DNA from: Christensenella sp. UBA2853
Lineage (GTDB): Bacteria > Bacillota > Clostridia > Christensenellales > Aristaeellaceae
DNA length: 36,599 bases
NCBI GenBank assembly: GCA_002350845.1
Contig: DEFL01000078.1
Coordinates: 1 to 36,599, forward strand
Direction of reading: 5' to 3'
Made by a program: the position numbers and the translations under genes. Positions 8,939-15,232 of this stretch are shown here, piece after piece; within the stretch, counting starts at the first letter, position 1; each line of letters begins with the position of its first letter. The notes under the pieces are model-generated. The model had not been told where the DNA came from. It saw only the letters and a program-made list of their open reading frames with translations, and searched no databases.

Positions 8939-9850
8939 ATGAAAAGGGCAATCATCACAGGGGCGACAGGGACGGTTGGAACGGCCCTGATTGAGGAACT
9001 GACACAGCATCAGGTGGAAGTGCTTGTTCTGTGCCGGAAAAACTCCAGAAGACTGCATCAGCTTCCTGATAATCCCTATGTGAAAAAGGTGTTCTGTGCG
9101 CTGGATCAGCTTGCCGACCTGAAAAATGAGGACGGGCAGCCTTACGATGTGTTCTTCCATATGGGATGGGAGGGCACCATCGGTCCCGAGCGGGATGATA
9201 TGTATCTGCAGAACCGAAATGTGAAATATGCACTTGATGCGGTGGAAACAGCCAAGCGCTTTGGCTGCAGGCGGTTTGTCGGTGTGGGTTCCCAGGCTGA
9301 GTATGGGCATGCCGAAGGACTGCTGAAACCGGATACGCCGGTCCATCCTGAAATGGGCTACGGCATTGGAAAGCTGACCGCAGGTCTGATGACGCGTGAG
9401 CATGCACATCAGCTCGGCATGGAACATGTGTGGGTCCGCCTGCTGAGCATATATGGACCCAACGATGGACCACAGAGCCTGATTATGTCCACGATCCATA
9501 AGATCCAGTCCGGCGAAGTTCCGCGGCTCACAAAAGGAGAACAGTGGTGGGACTATCTCTACAGCCGGGATGCCTCCAAAGCGCTTGAACTGCTGGGAGA
9601 AAAAGGTGTGGATGGGAAAACCTATGTGCTCGGGAATGGGACAGTCCGGCAGCTGAAGGAATACGTCACCGCGATTCGGGACGTCATCTGCCCCGGTGCG
9701 CAGCTGGATTTTGGAGCCATTCCATATTATGACCATCAGGTGATGTATCTTCAGGCAGACATCAGTGAGATCGTGAAAGATACAGGGTGGCATCCGGAAA
9801 CGGAATTCTCGGACGGCATCCGGAAGATCCTCGCAAGCGAAGCAAAATGA
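8939..9850 (+). CDS. NAD(P)-dependent SDR epimerase/reductase, candidate YerF-like
   Basis: An extended SDR of 303 residues with TGATGTVG at residues 7-14, VGVGSQAEYG in the middle, and a YGIGK active-site pair just after. The last 60 residues form a substrate-binding lobe of the epimerase family. It starts right after the thiamine enzyme: ATG 8939 is eight bases from GAGGAA, while an ATG at 8933 overlaps the previous stop but is too near that site. By analogy with the yersiniose pathway it would reduce the ketone left after two-carbon transfer. A plain 4-keto reductase or epimerase is also possible. It is the last gene of the cluster, and no convincing terminator follows. Confidence 0.72.
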   Translation: MKRAIITGATGTVGTALIEELTQHQVEVLVLCRKNSRRLHQLPDNPYVKKVFCALDQLADLKNEDGQPYDVFFHMGWEGTIGPERDDMYLQNRNVKYALDAVETAKRFGCRRFVGVGSQAEYGHAEGLLKPDTPVHPEMGYGIGKLTAGLMTREHAHQLGMEHVWVRLLSIYGPNDGPQSLIMSTIHKIQSGEVPRLTKGEQWWDYLYSRDASKALELLGEKGVDGKTYVLGNGTVRQLKEYVTAIRDVICPGAQLDFGAIPYYDHQVMYLQADISEIVKDTGWHPETEFSDGIRKILASEAK

Positions 9851-9914
9851 AGGCAGGTCCTTCAGGATACCCGCTTGAAAGGAACAGCGGTTGGTCCGGC
9901 TATGCCGGGAAAAC

Positions 9915-9942
9915 TTGCATCCTTTCGAGAATGTGGTATGAT
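9915..9942 (+). promoter_or_regulatory. Extended -10 promoter for the Tyr/Gln-rich membrane protein
   Basis: TTGCAT at 9915-9920 and TATGAT at 9937-9942 are 16 bases apart, and TGG directly precedes the -10 as an extended -10 element. Transcription would start near 9949, giving an 87-base leader. Confidence 0.6.
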
Positions 9943-9958
9943 GTAGTCAGATGACATC

Positions 9959-9980
9959 CATGGAAAAGAATCATTCCATG
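9959..9980 (+). promoter_or_regulatory. Inverted repeat in the 5' leader
   Basis: CATGGAA at 9959-9965 and TTCCATG at 9974-9980 form a perfect 7-bp dyad with an 8-base centre, about 10 bases after the predicted transcription start. It could be an operator or a leader hairpin. There is no T-run for termination. Confidence 0.35.
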
Positions 9981-10035
9981 AATTATAGCGTGTTTTGCAT
10001 GACGCCATGCACAGACAAGAACGGGGTGACAGGCT

Positions 10036-11034
10036 TTGAATGATCAGAATATGCAGGGAATGGATATGAATCAGGGATATCCGCAGGGAACAATGCAGCA
10101 GGGTTATGCACAGGCCGCCCAGGATGATCCGTATGCACAGTATCGTCAGCCTGATTCGGTCGGATACCAGCAGATGCAGCAGATGCAGCAGCCGTATCCT
10201 GCATATCCTCAGGAATCGTATCAGGGGTATCCCCAGGGATACACTCAGGGATATCCCCAGGGGTATCCTCAGGGCTATTCCCAGACCTATGCTCAGGGAT
10301 ATCCGCAGGGAAGTCCCACCGGAGGATATCAGGTGCAGCAGCCGGTACAGCACACCTTTCAGGGGGAATACACGGGCGACTATGCACTTCAGAACGGAAT
10401 GAATTCCGGCCCGTACCGGGTTCCCCAGGTATCTGCAGCAACAGGCGAGCAGATTGTATACAATGCACCGATGGCACCGGGCGATGGAACGGATGCCTCT
10501 ATCCTTACACCGCAGATGACCAGAGAAGGACTTGTGGTCAGCCCCAAACGGCATCTCGGTGCAGGCATCAACAAAAAACACGCCATCATCGCGTGTGCAG
10601 CAGCGGCTGTTCTGATTGCAGCTGCCGTCCTGGTCTATTTCCTGTTTTTTGCCGGAAAGACGCCGTATACGGCGGAGAATGTTGTGGCCGCTCTGTACAG
10701 ACGCGGGCTTCCGATTGAAACGCCGATGATCTATTCAGAGGCAACAGACCCTGATGGGCTGCTGGGCACGATGAATCAGTACACATCCAAGGTTTCCTGG
10801 ACAGACAAGCGAGTCTCCAATGGCTCAGACACCCTTGCGCGCGGCGGGATTGTGGAAGTGTTCCCGAGTGCTGAGCTGGCGCAGTCACGGCTGAGGCAGC
10901 TCAATCTGATGCTCCCAAGCCAGTCCGGCATTGCAACGCAGGTGAATCGTGTCGTGATGCGGCTCAGCCCGGATTTTTCAACGGCTCAGGCGACAGAATA
11001 TCAGCAGGCGCTGAAAAACATGTTTGGCAAGTAA
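10036..11034 (+). CDS. Single-pass membrane protein with Tyr/Gln/Pro/Gly-rich disordered N-terminus
   Basis: I do not recognise a named family. The 332-residue product has three parts. Residues 1 to about 130 are low-complexity, rich in Q, Y, G, P and M, with tandem YPQG/YxQG units at about 62-92. One hydrophobic helix spans about 183-206. A C-terminal domain of some 125 residues follows, probably extracytoplasmic by the positive-inside rule (KRHLGAGINKK before the helix). The start is TTG at 10036, set by GGGGTGA seven bases upstream; ATG 10051 is the fallback. The gene has its own promoter and a terminator 16 bases after its stop, so it is monocistronic. The C-terminal domain begins YTAENVVAALYRRGLP and resembles small surface-anchored hypothetical domains of Bacillota. 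Confidence 0.75.
   Translation: MNDQNMQGMDMNQGYPQGTMQQGYAQAAQDDPYAQYRQPDSVGYQQMQQMQQPYPAYPQESYQGYPQGYTQGYPQGYPQGYSQTYAQGYPQGSPTGGYQVQQPVQHTFQGEYTGDYALQNGMNSGPYRVPQVSAATGEQIVYNAPMAPGDGTDASILTPQMTREGLVVSPKRHLGAGINKKHAIIACAAAAVLIAAAVLVYFLFFAGKTPYTAENVVAALYRRGLPIETPMIYSEATDPDGLLGTMNQYTSKVSWTDKRVSNGSDTLARGGIVEVFPSAELAQSRLRQLNLMLPSQSGIATQVNRVVMRLSPDFSTAQATEYQQALKNMFGK
10213..10314 (+). repeat. Degenerate tandem repeat coding for YPQG units
   Basis: Repeated 12-15 base units of the form CAGGGNTAYCCNCAG encode consecutive QGYPQG/QGYTQG/QGYSQT blocks. Wobble positions differ between copies, so the repeat is kept at protein level as well as DNA level. Slippage could change copy number between strains. 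Confidence 0.7.
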
Positions 11035-11049
11035 AAGATACTAGGCGAG

Positions 11050-11098
11050 CAATAGAAAACGCGAAAGCCAATTGCAGCGGCTTTCGCGTTTTCTATTG
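11050..11098. terminator. Bidirectional Rho-independent terminator
   Basis: Arms 11050-11069 and 11079-11098 are perfectly complementary over 20 bp around a 9-base loop. The outer part of the arms is A-rich on one side and T-rich on the other, so both strands produce a GC stem followed by a T-rich tail. It lies between two convergent genes and ends exactly at the stop codon of the minus-strand one. Confidence 0.92.
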
Positions 11099-11857
11099 TT
11101 ACGGATGGTGTCGGTTCCCCCATGCGGGAGGGTCGGTCGTTTCCCGGCCGTTATAGCATTCCGGAAAGAGACCGGCAGTGGAGTAGGACTCAGCAGCACT
11201 GGTCAGGTGGGAGAGATCACCCAGCTGAAGACAGCGCCAGGAAACTTCATGCTGCACCCGCTCTTCAGAGATCAGGGTGGTCACAGAGGACGGTGCCATG
11301 AAGAAGTTCTGCCATAAAACCATGGGGGACATGTCCAGAAGATAGGCCGTGATGGCCATGGCAATGCCGAAGTGGCAGAAGAGGAGCAGGGTGCCCTCGC
11401 GATTGTCCGCGGCACGCCAGATGCCGTCTTCACGGGTATAGCCGTATTTGGAGAGCAGGGCATCGACGCCGTCCGTGGTTTCTTTCCAGATGGAGGCGAC
11501 ATTCGAATCTTTGAAGTAAGGATAGGAGAGCCATGTCTCCGGACTGTTCAATTCGGGATGGGCGTGAAAAAGACGGGGGCGGAGATCCCAGCAGATGCGC
11601 ACACAGTCGAAGTCGGGATCATAACATTTCCCGCGAAACTCGCAGAGCCAGGGAAGCACTTCTGCCTCTTTTCCTGTCTTGCTCAGTGTATACCCTGCTG
11701 TTGCGATGGCACGGCCGAGCGGGGACATATAGCAGCCCATCACATCGGAAATCTGAGAGAGACGGCTGGCCAGGAGTTCTGCCTCGACACGGCCCTTTGC
11801 CGTCAGCGCGTCGACGCTGTAGTCAGGCTCAGCGTGACGGACAATCATGATTTTCAA
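11099..11857 (-). CDS. Histidine phosphatase superfamily protein
   Basis: A 252-residue member of the phosphoglycerate-mutase-like phosphatases. The catalytic RHAE is at residues 7-10 (H8 forms the phosphohistidine), and the second catalytic histidine is H162 in FCHFGIA. The usual RHGE is RHAE here, a common variant. The chosen start is TTG at 11857, which follows AGAGGGA by eight bases; the frame stays open upstream into pgsA without family similarity. It begins about three bases after the pgsA stop and is likely co-transcribed with rimO and pgsA. The residues around the second histidine and the long insertion containing WDLRPRLF do not identify a substrate. It is soluble. Confidence 0.85.
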   Translation of the reverse strand: MKIMIVRHAEPDYSVDALTAKGRVEAELLASRLSQISDVMGCYMSPLGRAIATAGYTLSKTGKEAEVLPWLCEFRGKCYDPDFDCVRICWDLRPRLFHAHPELNSPETWLSYPYFKDSNVASIWKETTDGVDALLSKYGYTREDGIWRAADNREGTLLLFCHFGIAMAITAYLLDMSPMVLWQNFFMAPSSVTTLISEERVQHEVSWRCLQLGDLSHLTSAAESYSTAGLFPECYNGRETTDPPAWGNRHHP

Positions 11858-11859
11858 TC

Positions 11860-12399
11860 TTACAGTCCCTCTTTTACAAGCTCTTTTCCGTAATGGATGA
11901 AATAATCGACACCGCTTGCAATGGTGATGCCGGCGACCCACAGGGTCAGAAGAATCGTCAGAATATTGCTCCAGGCGGACAGCTGGAAGAACATGAGCAG
12001 GAGAATATAGAACATCTGGCTGGCTGTTTTCAGTTTCCCGAGTTTTCCTGCAGCAATGACGGTGCCGTTTCTGACCGCGATCATGCGAAGACCGTCAATG
12101 GCCAGCTCGCGGCAGAGAATAATGATCACAACCCATGCAGGAATCTGTCCGGCAGCACACAGAAGGATCAGCGCGGATAAGACCAGCAGTTTGTCAGCGA
12201 GCGGATCGACAAACCGGCCAAAATCAGTGATCAGGTTCTGCTTTCTGGCAATTTTCCCGTCAAAGTAGTCTGTAATCGAAGCGATCATAAAAATCACGGC
12301 ACCGATCTGGACATATGGTGTTCCTCCAATGGTGACGAGGACGACCATCACCGGAATGAGACAGATTCGGAGCAGGGAGAGTTTGTTGGGAAGATTCAT
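11860..12399 (-). CDS. pgsA: CDP-diacylglycerol--glycerol-3-phosphate 3-phosphatidyltransferase
   Basis: It makes phosphatidylglycerophosphate, the committed step to phosphatidylglycerol and cardiolipin. The CDP-alcohol phosphotransferase signature is complete: D47-G48-x2-A51-R52-x8-G61-x3-D65-x3-D69. About five to six membrane helices fit the 179-residue length. The N-terminus MNLPNKLSLLRICLIPV is typical of bacterial PgsA. Its ATG overlaps the rimO stop as ATGA, indicating translational coupling. rimO-pgsA order is common in Bacillota, which supports the specific name over other phosphatidyltransferases. Confidence 0.95.
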   Translation of the reverse strand: MNLPNKLSLLRICLIPVMVVLVTIGGTPYVQIGAVIFMIASITDYFDGKIARKQNLITDFGRFVDPLADKLLVLSALILLCAAGQIPAWVVIIILCRELAIDGLRMIAVRNGTVIAAGKLGKLKTASQMFYILLLMFFQLSAWSNILTILLTLWVAGITIASGVDYFIHYGKELVKEGL

Positions 12400-13718
12400 A
12401 CAAGAGCACCTCGTATGTCATAATAATCCGCTTCATTCAGACGGACAGAAACGAACTGTCCGGGATGGAGTTCTTTGCTGCTGTCAATGAGAATCACACC
12501 GTCTGTTTCAGGCGCTTCACGCTCGGTGCGTCCTTCATAGATGCCGCGCTCGTTCTTTCCGAGGATCAGGGTCTTGACGGTTTGACCCAGCCGTGCGCGG
12601 TTGCGCTCAAGGGAGATCTCGGCCTGGAGGCGCATGAGACGGTCGAGGCGTTCCTGCTTGACCTCTTCATCAATCTGATCAGGCATCCTTGCGGCCGGCG
12701 TGTTTTCCTCGGGGGAGTAGGCAAAAGCGCCGAGACGGTCAAACTGGGCTTCCTTGAGGAAATCGAGCAGTTCTTCAAACTGGTCCTCGGTCTCACCCGG
12801 GAAACCAACAATGATGGAAGTCCGCAGGGTGATGTTCCGCTCCCTGGCCTGACGCACACAGCGGCGGATATCGGACGAATCGCCTCTGCGATGCATGCGG
12901 CGGAGAATATCATCGTTGATGTGCTGAATCGGAAGGTCAAGATACCGGCACACATTCTCCCGCTCAGCCATCAGATCAAGCAGTTCCTCGCTGGTCTCAT
13001 CCGGATAGCAGTACAGCACGCGAAGCCATTCCACACCCGGAATATCAGCACATTTCCGCATCAGGGAAGGCAGGGTGGAATGCTCGTGCGTTTCGGTGCC
13101 GTAACGTGTTGTATCCTGCGCGACAAGGACGTGCTCTTTCACGCCGGACTGTGCAAACATGCGCACTTCATTGAGAATATGGTCTTCGTTTCTGGAACGG
13201 TAATTTCCGCGGATCAGAGGAATGGCACAGAAGGTGCAGTGATTGGAGCAGCCTTCACCGATCCGGATATAGGCGGAATAGCTTGGTGTAGAGAGGACAC
13301 GGGGATGCTCAAAGAATACATGCGGGTCCTTCACCGACATGTACCGCTCTCCGGTCTGAAGCACGTGGTCCACAGCTTCCGGGAGCTTTTCATACTGATT
13401 GACGCCCAGGAGAATATCAATCTCAGGCATATCACTCATCAGCGCAGAAGCATACCGCTGGGCAAGGCAGCCGGTCACCACCAGCAGACGGCACTTCCCG
13501 GTTTTTTTATATTCCGCCATCTCAAAGATGCCGTCGATGGACTCGGTTTTGGCGGGATTGATAAAAGCACAGGTATTGACAATGATAATGTCTGCTTCGG
13601 AAAGATCCGGCGTGATGACATAACCCTGTTCCTTCATGACGCCGAGAGCAATCTCAGCATCCACCAGATTTTTATTGCAGCCGAAAAAGTTCAGGCCGAC
13701 TTTCATGATTGTATTCAT
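12396..13718 (-). CDS. rimO: Ribosomal protein S12 methylthiotransferase
   Basis: A radical SAM enzyme of 440 residues that methylthiolates the conserved aspartate of ribosomal protein S12. The N-terminal MTTase domain binds one iron-sulfur cluster through C14, C50 and C84. The SAM cluster motif CSNHCTFC gives C157, C161 and C164. A TRAM domain fills the last 65 residues or so. GCNKNLVDAE near the start and RGNYRSR after the SAM motif are RimO rather than MiaB hallmarks. ATG 13718 is eight bases after AAAGGAA; the open frame continues to 13766 without similarity. It heads the rimO-pgsA-phosphatase operon and has its own promoter. Confidence 0.95.
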   Translation of the reverse strand: MNTIMKVGLNFFGCNKNLVDAEIALGVMKEQGYVITPDLSEADIIIVNTCAFINPAKTESIDGIFEMAEYKKTGKCRLLVVTGCLAQRYASALMSDMPEIDILLGVNQYEKLPEAVDHVLQTGERYMSVKDPHVFFEHPRVLSTPSYSAYIRIGEGCSNHCTFCAIPLIRGNYRSRNEDHILNEVRMFAQSGVKEHVLVAQDTTRYGTETHEHSTLPSLMRKCADIPGVEWLRVLYCYPDETSEELLDLMAERENVCRYLDLPIQHINDDILRRMHRRGDSSDIRRCVRQARERNITLRTSIIVGFPGETEDQFEELLDFLKEAQFDRLGAFAYSPEENTPAARMPDQIDEEVKQERLDRLMRLQAEISLERNRARLGQTVKTLILGKNERGIYEGRTEREAPETDGVILIDSSKELHPGQFVSVRLNEADYYDIRGALV

Positions 13719-13769
13719 GGGGAATTCCTTTCCAAGAGAGGTAAGGGATCCATGCGGTCCCTGCATGAC

Positions 13770-13798
13770 ATCTTACCATATCAAATCCGCCTTGTCCA
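13770..13798 (-). promoter_or_regulatory. Promoter of the rimO operon
   Basis: On the minus strand TGGACA (13798-13793) and TAAGAT (13775-13770) are 17 bases apart, and TGG precedes the -10 as an extended element. Transcription would start near 13763, about 45 bases before the rimO ATG. Confidence 0.65.
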
Positions 13799-13879
13799 TG
13801 AAAATGCAGGGCAGGGAACAGATGTTTATGGAGGCAGTGAAGAGGGAGAGGCATCGTTCCTGTGAAGGACAGGGCCGGG

Positions 13880-13918
13880 AAAAGAAAACAGCGAATCCAC
13901 AGAGCCATGGATTCGCTG
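13880..13918 (-). terminator. Rho-independent terminator of the GT-C gene block
   Basis: An 11-bp perfect stem (13889-13899 with 13908-13918) and an 8-base loop are followed on the minus strand by TTTTCTTTT. It lies eight bases after the stop of the minus-strand membrane protein gene. Confidence 0.88.
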
Positions 13919-13925
13919 AAACGGT

Positions 13926-15128
13926 TTATCGGGCGGCCTGAGGCCTGCGCGTTTCCCGGATCAGGCAGAAGATGCCTTTTCCAATCAGATAAAGCGCGGT
14001 GAGAATACACGCTGTATTGGCCACAAGGATGTTGCTCAGTGTAAGGGGACCGATACTCCACTGATACTGGACCGGGCAGAGCAGAAGGACGAACAGGAGG
14101 ATCCATCCGATTTTCTTTGGAGAAGCGGGCTCGTTGAAGAAGGTGATCATGGGCAGCAGAAGGAGAATCAGTGTGTAGTCACCCTGCTGGCCGGTCGAGA
14201 GAACGGCGGCCAGGAGCAGGAGAAGCTGCTGTTGCCAGGCTGCATGCAGCTTCCATGCACTGAATGCGGCTGCAGCGACCAGGAGATAATTGAGCCAGCT
14301 GCCGGAGAGATGCAGACCGGAAAAGATGGTAGCAGCAGTCAGTCCCAGATTGCCGTCTTTATAGGCCTCCGCATGCAGGGAAAGATTGGTCAGGAGGGCG
14401 TTGAAGTTGTCAGAAAAGCTGCCTTCGAGCCAGAAAAAGGGAAGAAGGGCAAATGCCAGGGTATAAAGGACCAGGAACAGCAGATCTTTCCACTGCTTTT
14501 TGTAGACCAGCACGATGCCCAGAACGGCAGGAACGATCTTCAGTGTGGCAGACAGTGCGAGCGCAATGAGTGCCAGATGCCGCTGCGCAGGGGAAGGAGC
14601 ATCGTATTTCAGCAGAAAGATGAAAGCCAGAGCGGCCGTCAGGATGACCTCATTGCTCCGGTCCAGATTGAGCAGCATGATGCAGGAGAAGAGAACCGAC
14701 AGGACCAGGAGGAGACGGGAGGACTCACTGCGGCGGGAGGCACGATAGAGAACATACAGGAGAAGTCCCACCCAGACCACCATGATCAGAAGAAAGATAA
14801 TCGAAGGATAGGGAAAATATCTGGCATCATAGGAGGTGTAGACATCTTCAATATCATACTCGAAGAGAAAAGAGGCCGGATACAGAAGCAGATAAGCGAT
14901 CGGAAGATAATTCCGTGCAGGCAGGTATCCCCATGTATACGGGCTTTTCCCAACGGTCATATAGACGGTATTGAAATAATCCATAAACCAGTCGGTTGCA
15001 TTGGAAAAGAAGACATTGGACTGACTTCCGTTGGGATCCCGGGCAAATAGAACATACCAGAACAGAAACAATCCGAGTGTCAGAATGGAAAACAGATAAA
15101 TATCCCAGTTCTTTTTGATGTTGTTCAT
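13926..15128 (-). CDS. Polytopic membrane protein, GT87 (DUF2029)-like glycosyltransferase
   Basis: A 400-residue protein with about nine or ten membrane helices. The first extracytoplasmic loop holds the acidic pair in DWFMDYFN and is followed by ARNYLPIAYLLLYPASFL, the pattern of polyprenol-sugar-dependent GT-C enzymes of family GT87. A second match is DRSNEVILTAALAFIF followed by ALSATLKIVPAVLGIVLVYKKQW, where KxxP is a frequent GT87 feature. It would use a lipid-linked sugar outside the membrane. ATG 15128 is only weakly served by adjacent bases. A strong GGGGAGG lies 27 bases upstream, with a 16-base palindrome in between (see separate entry). It ends at a strong terminator and is probably co-transcribed with the gene at 15233. 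Acceptor and sugar are unknown. Confidence 0.65.
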   Translation of the reverse strand: MNNIKKNWDIYLFSILTLGLFLFWYVLFARDPNGSQSNVFFSNATDWFMDYFNTVYMTVGKSPYTWGYLPARNYLPIAYLLLYPASFLFEYDIEDVYTSYDARYFPYPSIIFLLIMVVWVGLLLYVLYRASRRSESSRLLLVLSVLFSCIMLLNLDRSNEVILTAALAFIFLLKYDAPSPAQRHLALIALALSATLKIVPAVLGIVLVYKKQWKDLLFLVLYTLAFALLPFFWLEGSFSDNFNALLTNLSLHAEAYKDGNLGLTAATIFSGLHLSGSWLNYLLVAAAAFSAWKLHAAWQQQLLLLLAAVLSTGQQGDYTLILLLLPMITFFNEPASPKKIGWILLFVLLLCPVQYQWSIGPLTLSNILVANTACILTALYLIGKGIFCLIRETRRPQAAR

Positions 15129-15136
15129 ATCCGATT

Positions 15137-15162
15137 GCGCCGGATCCGGCGCTTACCTCCCC
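15137..15162 (-). promoter_or_regulatory. Shine-Dalgarno separated from its start by a perfect palindrome
   Basis: GCGCCGGATCCGGCGC at 15137-15152 is a perfect 16-base palindrome. On the minus strand it sits between the strong ribosome site GGGGAGG (15162-15156) and the ATG at 15128. The linear gap is 27 bases. If the palindrome folds, or is otherwise excluded, the remaining 11 bases give near-normal spacing. Confidence 0.6.
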
Positions 15163-15232
15163 ATCAGACGAAAAATGGCAGTCAGTGGGCTATCCATGGA
15201 TCAGGAAATGACGATGCGGAAGCGGAAGGGCA

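Noticed and set aside
7131..8951. A 606-codon open frame on the minus strand
   Set aside because: It lies opposite the thiamine-diphosphate enzyme, whose motifs are clear. The minus-strand product is rich in H, R, P and C with no family pattern, as expected of an antisense shadow.
10213..10314. Possible CRISPR-like repeats
   Set aside because: The units are short, contiguous, without spacers, and keep a coding frame for YPQG blocks.
12465..13865. A 466-codon plus-strand open frame
   Set aside because: It is antisense to rimO, which has all its iron-sulfur cysteines, and runs through the rimO promoter.
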